Source: Pseudomonas fluorescens
GTDB taxonomy: Bacteria; Pseudomonadota; Gammaproteobacteria; Pseudomonadales; Pseudomonadaceae
Length of the DNA stretch: 64,000 nt
Assembly (NCBI RefSeq): GCF_001708445.1
Contig: NZ_CP015637.1
Location: 4,775,001 to 4,839,000 of the forward strand
Direction of reading: 5' to 3'
Shown: piece by piece, positions 9,452 to 17,074 of the stretch
Numbering within the stretch: position 1 is the stretch's first letter
Layout of the letters: each line of letters starts with the position of its first letter
Position numbers and translations under genes: made by a program
The notes under the pieces: generated by a model
What the model was told of the DNA's origin: nothing
Seen by the model: only the letters and a program-made list of their open reading frames with translations
Database searches by the model: none

Positions 9452-11196
9452 CAGTTCAAGCGGAGTTTGTTTTCAGCCATGGCGTACATCGGTCGCCAGA
9501 CCGCGCGGTTGAAAGCCACCACAAAGATCGACATCACCACCACGCCCAGGGCGATCTTCGGGAAGTCGCCGGCCGCGGTGGTCTGTGCGATATAGGCGCC
9601 CAGGCCATGGGCGACCACGTTGTCCTGGCCCCAGGATACGTACTCGGAAACGATGCTGGCGTTCCATGCCCCGCCCGAGGCGGTAATGGCGCCGGTGACG
9701 TAGTACGGGAAGATGCCCGGCAACATTACCTTGCGCCACCACAGCCAGCCGCGAATGCGGAAGTTGGCGGCGGCTTCCTTATAGTCATTGGGAAAGGCAC
9801 TGGCGCCGGCGATCACGTTGAACAGGATGTACCACTGGGTGCCGAGCACGATCAGTGGGCTCAGCCAGATGTCCGGGTTGAGGTGGAAGTGCAGGATCAC
9901 AATGACAAAGACCGGAAACAGCAGGTTGGCCGGGAACGCCGCGAGGAACTGCGCCAGTGGCTGGATTTTTTCCGCCAGCTTTGGTCGTAGGCCGATCATC
10001 ACCCCCAGCGGTACCCAGATGAGCGAGGCGATCAGGATCAGCCCCACGACGCGCAGCAGGGTAATCAGACCCAGTACCACTACATGCCCGACTTCGGCGA
10101 GGGTCACCTCGGTGCCGACATAGCGCACGATGTGGTACAGCGTGTAGGCCGTCAGCAGGGCGATCATTGAGCCCCATACCCAGTCGATCACCTTGGACCT
10201 CGTGGCACTGGCCGCGGGCATGGCCTTGAGCGTGCCGCGCGGCAAGGCGAAGCGTTTGTTGCCCAGGCGGCTGATCGTTCGGGTTATCGGGCGCAGGATA
10301 CGTTGGACCACGCGTGTGCGCTGGATCAGGTTCAACACCCAGGATTGCGGGGCGACGCCTTGTGAGGCGGTGGTTTCCATCCGGAACTTGTCGGCCCAGG
10401 CCACCAGCGGGCGAAACAGGAACTGGTCGTAGATCAGGATTACCGCGATCATCGCCAGGATCACATAGCCTACGGCGTGCAGGTCTTTCTGGGCGATGGC
10501 CAGGGCCAGGTACGACCCCACGCCTGGCAGGGTGATGGTCTTGTCGCCGACCGTGATGGCCTCGGAGGCAACCACGAAGAACCAGCCGCCTGACATGCTC
10601 ATCATCATGTTCCAGACCATCCCCGGCATGGCGAAAGGCACGTCGAGTTTCCAGAACTTCTGCCAGCCGGACAGCCGCAGGTTGGTGGACACTTCGACCA
10701 GGTCGTGAGGAAGCATGCGCAGGGACTGATAGAAACTGAACGTCATGTTCCAGGCCTGGCTGGTGAAGATCGCAAAGATCGCGGCGAACTCCGCGCCGAG
10801 CACGCGCCCGGGAAACAGCAGCAGGAAGAACGTCACCGTAAACGAGATATAGCCGAGCACCGGCACCGATTGCAGGATGTCCAGCACCGGCACCAGCAGC
10901 TTTTCGGCACGTCGGCTTTTGGCCGCGAGGGTGCCGTACAGCAGGGTGAACACCAGCGCCGCCGCCATTGCCGCGAGCATGCGCAGCGTGGTGCGCATGG
11001 CGTATTCCGGCAGGTTGGCCGGGTCGAGGGAAATGACTTCGCTTTGTAGGGTGGCGATGGGGGCCCAGGTTTCCCGGGCGGTGATGGAAAAAAACAGTAA
11101 AAAGCCGATGACCAACGGCAGGGCGACCAGGTCCCAGCGATTGGGGAGCAGACGTAGCGTGGACGCCGGGATGTAGTGACGGAACACTTTGTTCAT
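9451..11196 (-). CDS. ABC transporter permease, fused double permease of the NitT/TauT type
   Basis: 581-residue membrane protein with two binding-protein-dependent permease domains in one chain (about residues 85-270 and 365-575), each with several hydrophobic segments and an EAA-like loop (LVEVSTNLRLSGWQKFWKL in the first, YKEAAANFRIRGWLWWRKV in the second). Most systems use two copies of a single-domain permease; the fusion pairs with the AAA-associated type of ATPase encoded immediately downstream. First gene of a two-gene minus-strand operon. A perfect 8+8 palindrome at 11275-11294 lies about 80 bases upstream of the ATG and may be an operator. Confidence 0.88.
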   Translation of the reverse strand: MNKVFRHYIPASTLRLLPNRWDLVALPLVIGFLLFFSITARETWAPIATLQSEVISLDPANLPEYAMRTTLRMLAAMAAALVFTLLYGTLAAKSRRAEKLLVPVLDILQSVPVLGYISFTVTFFLLLFPGRVLGAEFAAIFAIFTSQAWNMTFSFYQSLRMLPHDLVEVSTNLRLSGWQKFWKLDVPFAMPGMVWNMMMSMSGGWFFVVASEAITVGDKTITLPGVGSYLALAIAQKDLHAVGYVILAMIAVILIYDQFLFRPLVAWADKFRMETTASQGVAPQSWVLNLIQRTRVVQRILRPITRTISRLGNKRFALPRGTLKAMPAASATRSKVIDWVWGSMIALLTAYTLYHIVRYVGTEVTLAEVGHVVVLGLITLLRVVGLILIASLIWVPLGVMIGLRPKLAEKIQPLAQFLAAFPANLLFPVFVIVILHFHLNPDIWLSPLIVLGTQWYILFNVIAGASAFPNDYKEAAANFRIRGWLWWRKVMLPGIFPYYVTGAITASGGAWNASIVSEYVSWGQDNVVAHGLGAYIAQTTAAGDFPKIALGVVVMSIFVVAFNRAVWRPMYAMAENKLRLN

Positions 11197-11274
11197 AGGC
11201 AGTCAGTCCTGCAGCGTTCAGGTTCAGAGTGGGCGTAATGGGAGTGAGCGTAGCCGCTGCACGAATGACCTACC

Positions 11275-11294
11275 GAACAGCACGGGTGCTGTTC
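11275..11294. promoter_or_regulatory. Palindrome GAACAGCA-CGGG-TGCTGTTC upstream of the ABC permease gene
   Basis: Perfect inverted repeat with 8-base arms and a 4-base spacer, 79 bases before the permease start. No T-run follows on either strand, so a DNA operator is more likely than a terminator. The 226-base gap holding it (11197-11422) has no credible gene. A weaker stem CTGGGG...CCCCAG at 11391-11410 lies just downstream of the alaX-type gene and could be its terminator, though it lacks a good U-tract. Confidence 0.4.
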
Positions 11295-11422
11295 ATGAGT
11301 CAGGGGCATCAAGAAGATGCTGGAGGAATTGTACGTTTCTGAATGTTACAAGCGCGTCAATTTTGCTGTCAGTTTCCTGTACGAACTGAGACTGGGGCGC
11401 GAGCACCCCAGCCGCTCAGCTG

Positions 11423-12157
11423 TTATTCAAACCGCAGGATCACGCGGCGGTTGTGTTTGCTCTTCTTCTCGATCTTTTCGCAGAACACCCGGCCGATTTC
11501 CTCGGTGTTGGCCACATGGGTGCCGCCGCACGGTTGGATATCGATCCCGCCAATTTCAATCACGCGTACCGAGCCCTGGATCACCGGCGGCGCGACCGCC
11601 TGGGTGCGGGTGATCTGCAGCAGGGTGGCGTACTCCGTGGCGGGCATCGAGAGGGTCTTGACCTCATGGGCCTGGGCGATCAGCGCGTTGAGGTCGCGGG
11701 TGATGCTGTCCTTGTCCAGCGTCATCTCTGGCAGGTCGAAATCCAGGCGGCCCTTGTCGGCACTGATGCTGCACCCGGTCACAGGGGCATCGATGAGCGA
11801 GCACAGCAGGTGCAGGCAGGTGTGCATCTTCATGTGCTGGTAGCGCCGTTCCCAATCGAGGTTGGCCTCCACCTGCACCCCGGCAACCAATGGCTCGGGG
11901 CAGTGTTCCACCTGGTGCCAGATGATCGAGCGCGCTTCGGCGTCGCGCACGGTACCGGTGATGTCGACGCGCGTGCCATCCGCCAGGGTGAAGTGGCCAG
12001 TGTCACCCGGTTGCCCGCCGCCGGTTGGGTAGAACAGCGTGTGCTCCAGGGCGATGCCGTGCTCGCTGACGGCAATCACCCGGGCGTTGAATGCATTCTG
12101 GTAGGGCGCGCTGTCAAACAGCGCCAGGGTTTCCATGGTGTGCACGGACATGTTCAT
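11423..12157 (-). CDS. AlaX-type alanyl-tRNA editing protein
   Basis: Free-standing homologue of the alanyl-tRNA synthetase editing domain; the family hydrolyses wrongly charged tRNA(Ala), classically Ser-tRNA(Ala). 244 residues. The zinc/catalytic motifs are present: HTCLH (H112, H116) and CGGTH (C210, H214); the N-terminal FYPTGGGQPGDTG is the glycine-rich motif shared with the synthetase. The ATG overlaps the stop of the acetyltransferase-like gene as ATGA, so it is translationally coupled and the last gene of a five-gene operon. Its presence here suggests the operon produces, or copes with, an amino acid that can be mischarged; that is inference. Confidence 0.9.
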   Translation of the reverse strand: MNMSVHTMETLALFDSAPYQNAFNARVIAVSEHGIALEHTLFYPTGGGQPGDTGHFTLADGTRVDITGTVRDAEARSIIWHQVEHCPEPLVAGVQVEANLDWERRYQHMKMHTCLHLLCSLIDAPVTGCSISADKGRLDFDLPEMTLDKDSITRDLNALIAQAHEVKTLSMPATEYATLLQITRTQAVAPPVIQGSVRVIEIGGIDIQPCGGTHVANTEEIGRVFCEKIEKKSKHNRRVILRFE

Positions 12158-13146
12158 CCTCCGACGATCAGTGGGCTGGCTTGCAGCAAGTGGCGCACCA
12201 TTGCGCTCAAGCCAGGGGGGGAGAGCAAAGTGATTTCGAATTCCGGGCCGCAGACTTTGAGGTTCAATGGCAGGCGCGGCAGGTGGTCGGCCGTTTCGAC
12301 GCGATGCAGGCGAAATTGCAGGTGATGGCGTTCCTTCACCGTGGGTTCGAGCATCAGCCCTTGCAGGGGGTGGAAGTCGGCGTCGAGTACGGTGACCTTG
12401 TGGCTGGTACTGATCTCACCGACCACGTGCAGGCGCTCATCGAGGGCGAAGGCACCGAGGTAGTTGCTGTGGTCCGATTCATCGTTTTTTTGCAACTGGA
12501 TCTGGTTCACCACTTTGACCTTGGTACCGGCGGGCACGTCCTGGGTAATCACGCACGAGGGGCTGATAAACACGTTGTCGCCGATCGTCACATAACCCAG
12601 TACGCGGGCGCCGGAGCCGACTTCGACGTTGTTGCCCAGGCGCGGGTGGCGCTTGCCGTCCGGGTTGTTGGCGATGCCACGGGCGCCCAAGGTCACGCCG
12701 CAGAGGATGTAGCAGTCGTTGCCGATTTCGCAGGTTTCGCCGATCACCGTGCCGTAGCCGTGGTCCAGCACAAAGCGCCGGCCGATGCGCGCAGCCGGGT
12801 GAATCTCCGCGCCGGAAAGGATCTTGCCCTGGTTGCTGAGCTTGAGGGCAATGCGCGAAAACACGCCGTTGGTCCGGTCGGGGAAATTCCATACCAGGTG
12901 GGCAAGCCGATAAAACAGCACGGCCTTGAACGAGGCATAGGACTCCAGGATCAGTTCGCCCCGCCCGCGCGACGCCGGGTCGCGGTAGGCATAGGCGATC
13001 AGGTCCTCGGCTACCGCCTGTGCGGCGTTCTGGATCAGTGGCGCCAGGTGCGGTTCCAGCTGCTTCATCTGCGTGGGCGTTAGGGTTTTGATGAGGTGGG
13101 TGAGTAACTCATCGTGCAGCTGTTGCATGTCGATAAAGCCGCTCAT
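12154..13146 (-). CDS. Serine O-acetyltransferase-like (EpsC/CysE-type) protein with C-terminal extension
   Basis: 330 residues from the ATG at 13146, preceded by GGGGGTG; an upstream in-frame ATG at 13215 would overlap the previous gene by 32 bases. Residues 1-110 are the helical serine acetyltransferase N-terminus and about 111-215 a left-handed beta-helix. Expected active-site residues are visible: EIHPAARIG from E114, LDHG (H129) and KRHPRLG (H167). The usual C-terminal AGVPA motif is missing; instead there are about 110 extra residues (221-330) that I do not recognise. By family it would acetylate serine to feed the neighbouring cysteine synthase. The next gene overlaps it by four bases. 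Confidence 0.85.
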   Translation of the reverse strand: MSGFIDMQQLHDELLTHLIKTLTPTQMKQLEPHLAPLIQNAAQAVAEDLIAYAYRDPASRGRGELILESYASFKAVLFYRLAHLVWNFPDRTNGVFSRIALKLSNQGKILSGAEIHPAARIGRRFVLDHGYGTVIGETCEIGNDCYILCGVTLGARGIANNPDGKRHPRLGNNVEVGSGARVLGYVTIGDNVFISPSCVITQDVPAGTKVKVVNQIQLQKNDESDHSNYLGAFALDERLHVVGEISTSHKVTVLDADFHPLQGLMLEPTVKERHHLQFRLHRVETADHLPRLPLNLKVCGPEFEITLLSPPGLSAMVRHLLQASPLIVGG

Positions 13147-13183
13147 GGAGGCACCCCCGCATTCTGGATGGTTGGAAAACCGG

Positions 13184-14098
13184 TTATTCGAAACTGGGCA
13201 GGTAGCTGTCGGCATTGTCGTAGACCATGGTCAACACCACCGTTTCGGGCGGTAGTTCGGGGGCGAGTTGGGCGATGGCCACCATATTGGCGGCTGAGGA
13301 CAGGCCCAGGCTGATGGCGTCGGTGCGCATGATGCGTTTCATCATGTCGATGCATGCCTGGCGCGAGACCTTGAGCATGCCGTCGATCACGTCCAGGTTG
13401 AGGATGCTCGGGATCAACCCGATCGACAGGCCCTGGATATGGTGCGGCGCGTGCTGGTTTTTCAGCAGATCGCATTCCTCCGGCTCCACGCCCATCACGC
13501 GCAGGGCCGGCCAGGCGGCCTTGAGGGTTTCACCGATGCCGGTGATATGGCCGCCGGTACCGATGCCGCTGACAAAATAATCGACACGCCGGTCAGCGAA
13601 GGCACGCAGGATTTCCGGGGCGGTGGTGTCGCGGTGGGTCTGCGGGTTGGCGCCGTTGCGTTGCTGGTTGAGCATCACGTAGCTGGGGTTTTCCAGCTGC
13701 AGTTCCATGCACTTTTCACCGTGGGAATTGTTGCCCAGGCGACTGTCCGACAGCACCACCTTGGCGCCGTAGAGGCGTAGCAGTTTCTGTTTTTCGGGGC
13801 TGTAGTTATCCGGGATCACCAGCACTACTTTGTAGCCCAGCACGTTGCCCGCCATCACCAGGCCGATGCCGGTGTTGCCACCGCTGGGTTCGATGATGGT
13901 TTGCCCGGAGTCGCGGATCAGCACGCCCCGGCGTTCGGCGTCGAGGATCATGCCCAGGGCGATGCGCGCCTTGTGGCTGCCGCCGGGGTTGAGCGATTCC
14001 AGCTTGGCGTAGACCTCGATGCCGAGGTCTTCGGAAAACTGCGCCAGGCGCACGATCGGCGTATGGCCGATGGCGTCGAGTATGGAGTTATGCAACAT
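13184..14098 (-). CDS. Cysteine synthase family PLP enzyme
   Basis: Fold-type II PLP enzyme of the CysK/CysM family, 304 residues, predicted to exchange the acetyl or phosphate group of an activated serine for a sulfur nucleophile. The PLP lysine is K43 in PGGSHKARIA; the substrate loop is PSGGNTG (71-77) and the phosphate-binding loop GIGTGGHITG. The usual context of the lysine is S-V-K-D/C-R, so S-H-K-A-R is unusual. It lies between the JAMM-Ubl-E1-rhodanese gene (24 bases upstream) and the serine acetyltransferase-like gene (37 bases downstream). The arrangement recalls mycobacterial CysM with CysO/Mec, so a protein thiocarboxylate may be the sulfur donor (inference). Confidence 0.9.
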   Translation of the reverse strand: MLHNSILDAIGHTPIVRLAQFSEDLGIEVYAKLESLNPGGSHKARIALGMILDAERRGVLIRDSGQTIIEPSGGNTGIGLVMAGNVLGYKVVLVIPDNYSPEKQKLLRLYGAKVVLSDSRLGNNSHGEKCMELQLENPSYVMLNQQRNGANPQTHRDTTAPEILRAFADRRVDYFVSGIGTGGHITGIGETLKAAWPALRVMGVEPEECDLLKNQHAPHHIQGLSIGLIPSILNLDVIDGMLKVSRQACIDMMKRIMRTDAISLGLSSAANMVAIAQLAPELPPETVVLTMVYDNADSYLPSFE

Positions 14099-14122
14099 CA
14101 GCTCATCATCCCAAATCGACGG

Positions 14123-15985
14123 TCAGTACAAGGGCATGTCGGGTTCGACGTCGCGAACCCAGTGCTTCATGCCGCCTTGCAGGACTTTGGTGTTGGCAAA
14201 GCCGGCCGCCAGCAGTGTGCTGGCCGCTTGTTCGGCGCGGGTGCCGGCGTAGCAGATCAGGTAATGGGTGTTGTTCCGGCTGAGGCGCCCGAGTTGGCCA
14301 TCCAGCTCGGCCAGGGGGATATGCACCACCCCCGGTAATTTGCACACCTCGAGTTCGCTGGCATCGCGCACATCCAGCAGTACGTCGGCGCTGCTGTGGT
14401 GTTCGAGTACCTGCTTGAGTACGCGCGGCTTGATGTAGCGCTCTTCGGCCAGGGACGGTTGGCTGGGCACGGCATCTGCGCACACGGTCGGTGCCTGGGT
14501 TTCGCTGTGGCGCAGGTCGGAGCAGCACGGGCAGTCGGCGCGGCGCTTGAAACGGATTTCGCTGAACTTCATCGCCAGCGCGTCGAAGCGCATCAAGCGG
14601 CCAGACAAGGGCTCGCCCAGGCCGATCAAGAGCTTGATGGCTTCGGTGGCCTGGATCATCCCAACCACGCCCGGCAGTACGCCGATAACCCCGCCGGCGC
14701 TGCAGTTGGGCGCCAGTTCCGCCGGCGGAGCCTTGGGGAACAGGCAGCGGTAGCACGGGCCTCCTTTATAGTTGAGCACGCTGATCTGCCCGTCGAAACG
14801 GTAGATCGCCCCGTATACCAAGGGTTTGCCCAGTTGCACGCAGGCATCGTTGACCAGGTAGCGGGTGTCGAAGTTGTCGGTGCCATCGATGACCAGGTCG
14901 TAGGCACCCACCAGTTCCAGGGCGTTATCGGCATTCAGCGCGGTGTCGTGGGCGTTGATCTGGATATGGCGGTTGAGGTCCTGCAAGCGCTGCTTGGCAG
15001 ATTCGACCTTGGGCATGCCGAGGGTGCTGTTGCCATGCACGATCTGGCGTTGCAGGTTGCTGCTTTCCACCACATCGAAATCCACCAGGCCCAGGGTGCC
15101 GACGCCGGCCGCCGCCAGGTACAGGCTGATGGGCGAGCCCAGGCCACCGGTGCCGATGATCAGCACCTTGGCTTTCTTCAGGTTCAACTGGCCTTCGCGC
15201 CCAACGCCGGGCAGGGTGATATGGCGCACGTAGCGCTGTACTTCCTCATTACTCAGGGTGTCGACATCCATGCCGCCGGACGTGGCGAGCAGGACTTCGA
15301 TCCTGGCCTTTTCCGGCAGCCGGTCATCGGCGTCGATCAGCGCTTCCTCGGCGGTGAACAGGAAGTGCTCCTTGAGCTGGTTGTTCTTTTCGTGAAACAG
15401 GTGCGTGCGCAGCTGGGGGTGGCTGTCGCAGAGGCTTTCAATGACTTCGCGCAATGTCGATCCGGCGCCCTCGAGGGTCGATTCCGGCAGCTTGGCCACG
15501 CGAACCAGAATGTCGGGGAAAGAGACAGCGTTCATGGACAACTCCGTGTGCAGGTCGTTGAAGGGTTGAAGGGCGAAATGCTTGCCATCCCAGGCAAACA
15601 GCTTTGATCCCAGGGCCTGGCCTCGGCGAACATCCACCACCAGGTAGCTGACGGGGTAGATCGGCTCGCCCAGGAACAGCGCCTTGTCCTGGTCTTCGTC
15701 ACTGAAGTAGGCGCCGACGTCCGGGTGGGAGTGGTAGATCACCACCACCGGGTTGTCGCTGCGAAACGCCTTGTTCATCAGCAGGGTGTCGGCTACCGAG
15801 AACGTGTAGCCGTTGGCCGCGCTGCGCGGATACATCTCGGGGTTCTTGCGGTGCAGCTCATTCTGGATATTGCTGCCCAGGTACACGCTGCCATCGGCGA
15901 AGACGAACCCACAGCATTCCTCGGGGTAGCTGCGGCTGGCGTGGGCGTAGATCTGTTCGAGGGCTTCTGGGCGAAGGACGGCCAT
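14123..15985 (-). CDS. Four-domain fusion: JAMM peptidase - ubiquitin-like sulfur carrier - E1-like (MoeB/ThiF) adenylase - rhodanese
   Basis: 620 residues from the ATG at 15985 (GAGAGAA upstream). Domains in order: residues 1-145 JAMM/MPN+ metallopeptidase with E22/E23 and H85-x-H87-x7-S95-x2-D98; 151-238 MoaD/CysO-like beta-grasp domain ending in SGG (236-238); about 241-480 E1-like adenylating domain with nucleotide loop GTGGLGSP (278-285), C428 in NCSAGG, and zinc cysteines C411/C414 and C485/C488; 505-620 rhodanese with C578 in CYAGTR. In separate-protein systems the E1 adenylates the carrier C-terminus, rhodanese supplies sulfur to form a thiocarboxylate, and JAMM trims the carrier or releases the product. 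All these activities are in one chain here, next to cysteine-forming enzymes. I recall comparable fusions being noted in comparative-genomics surveys, but know of no biochemical study. Confidence 0.92.
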   Translation of the reverse strand: MAVLRPEALEQIYAHASRSYPEECCGFVFADGSVYLGSNIQNELHRKNPEMYPRSAANGYTFSVADTLLMNKAFRSDNPVVVIYHSHPDVGAYFSDEDQDKALFLGEPIYPVSYLVVDVRRGQALGSKLFAWDGKHFALQPFNDLHTELSMNAVSFPDILVRVAKLPESTLEGAGSTLREVIESLCDSHPQLRTHLFHEKNNQLKEHFLFTAEEALIDADDRLPEKARIEVLLATSGGMDVDTLSNEEVQRYVRHITLPGVGREGQLNLKKAKVLIIGTGGLGSPISLYLAAAGVGTLGLVDFDVVESSNLQRQIVHGNSTLGMPKVESAKQRLQDLNRHIQINAHDTALNADNALELVGAYDLVIDGTDNFDTRYLVNDACVQLGKPLVYGAIYRFDGQISVLNYKGGPCYRCLFPKAPPAELAPNCSAGGVIGVLPGVVGMIQATEAIKLLIGLGEPLSGRLMRFDALAMKFSEIRFKRRADCPCCSDLRHSETQAPTVCADAVPSQPSLAEERYIKPRVLKQVLEHHSSADVLLDVRDASELEVCKLPGVVHIPLAELDGQLGRLSRNNTHYLICYAGTRAEQAASTLLAAGFANTKVLQGGMKHWVRDVEPDMPLY

Positions 15986-16020
15986 GTTTCTCTCGCGTTT
16001 CTGTGTGAGGGCCGGGAGGG

Positions 16021-16971
16021 TCAATTTTTCTTGGCCATGAGTTTTTCAATGGGCAACTTGGTGATCGCAAAGCCGGCCAGCAGGATGGCCGAGTACAGCA
16101 TCAGGTCGCGGGAAATCGTCACGCCTTCGTACCAGGCGCCGATGATCACCGCGAACACCGGGAAGATGATGAACACGAATGACAGGATGATCGGGCTCAG
16201 GCGCTTGAGCAGCATGAAATACACGATGAACCCACCCACCGAGGCGACCAGCCCCAGGTAGAACAGGGCGCTCCAGGAGCGCAGGGTGATGGCTTCGAAG
16301 GTCGGCGCTTCAAACCACAGCCCGGCGACGAACAGCATCAGCCCGGCAATCCCGATGGGCAGCGTGTTGTAGGTGATCACGCTGATGGCGCTGCCTTTCT
16401 GCTTGGTAATGACGTAGCACAGGGCATGCATGATCGCGGCGCTCAGAATCGCCAGCACCCCGAAGAACTCGGCGTGGTCCAGGTGCAGGCCCTGGCTCTT
16501 GATGATCATGTACAGGCTGCCGAAGCCGATACCGATGCCGACCACTTGGGAAAAATAGATGCGCTCGCGCAGGAACAGTGCGGAAAAAATCAGGATGAAC
16601 ACCGGCATGCAGCTGAACAGCAGGGCGGTGAGGCCGGACGACACATGCATCTCACCGTAGTTGAGCAGGTAATAGGGCACGCTGAAGTAGGACAGGGTCA
16701 CGAACACGAAGAACCAGCGGCTTTCCCTGGGGAACAGGATCGGCTCACGGCGCACCATGGCGAAACACAGGAACAGCGGGAAGGCGATAAGGAAGCGCAG
16801 GCCGGCGGAGGTCAGCGGCGGCACGCTCTCCACCGCGATCTTGATGCCCAGCCAGGTAGTGCCCCAACTCAGGCACACGATGAGAAACATCACACTGGTC
16901 ACCAGGCCGGCCAACCACTGTTTTTGAGTTTTTGTTTTTGCAGTGTTTTCGAGAACGGCGGACATTGGCAT
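16021..16971 (-). CDS. EamA/DMT-family transporter
   Basis: 316-residue inner-membrane protein of the drug/metabolite transporter superfamily with about ten hydrophobic segments in two EamA repeats (about 25-160 and 175-310). Signature stretches include WGTTWLGIKIAVE early on and the paired FLIAFPLFLC. Members of this family export metabolites, including cysteine and O-acetylserine (E. coli EamA). First gene of the minus-strand operon; the JAMM fusion starts 35 bases downstream. An ATG two codons later is an equally possible start. Divergent to a MocR regulator 103 bases away, with ATTGAAC repeats between them. Export of the operon's product is the likely job. Confidence 0.88.
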   Translation of the reverse strand: MPMSAVLENTAKTKTQKQWLAGLVTSVMFLIVCLSWGTTWLGIKIAVESVPPLTSAGLRFLIAFPLFLCFAMVRREPILFPRESRWFFVFVTLSYFSVPYYLLNYGEMHVSSGLTALLFSCMPVFILIFSALFLRERIYFSQVVGIGIGFGSLYMIIKSQGLHLDHAEFFGVLAILSAAIMHALCYVITKQKGSAISVITYNTLPIGIAGLMLFVAGLWFEAPTFEAITLRSWSALFYLGLVASVGGFIVYFMLLKRLSPIILSFVFIIFPVFAVIIGAWYEGVTISRDLMLYSAILLAGFAITKLPIEKLMAKKN

Positions 16972-16995
16972 CGTTTATTGCTTCCCTGAGCCGGA

Positions 16996-17046
16996 ATTGA
17001 ACTCTATATTGAACTTGTAATGAGTTATTTTTTTGGCTGATTGAAC
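16996..17046. promoter_or_regulatory. Three direct ATTGAAC repeats in the divergent DMT/MocR promoter
   Basis: Identical heptamers at 16996-17002, 17008-17014 and 17040-17046, starts 12 and 32 bases apart. They fall in the 103-base gap between the divergent exporter operon and the MocR gene. MocR regulators typically bind direct repeats at their own or divergent promoters. Read toward the exporter gene each copy is GTTCAAT, and TATAGA lies between two copies in the -10 region. This is the probable operator of the cassette. Confidence 0.6.
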
Positions 17047-17074
17047 CCGTAAAAGCACACTATTAGGGCGAAAG

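Noticed and set aside
11275..11294. LexA (SOS) box
   Set aside because: The palindrome contains CTGTTC but not the CTGT-N8-ACAG arrangement on one face, and the transporter has no SOS logic.
13147..13215. ATG at 13215 as the serine acetyltransferase start
   Set aside because: It would overlap the cysteine synthase end by 32 bases and add a non-conserved leader.
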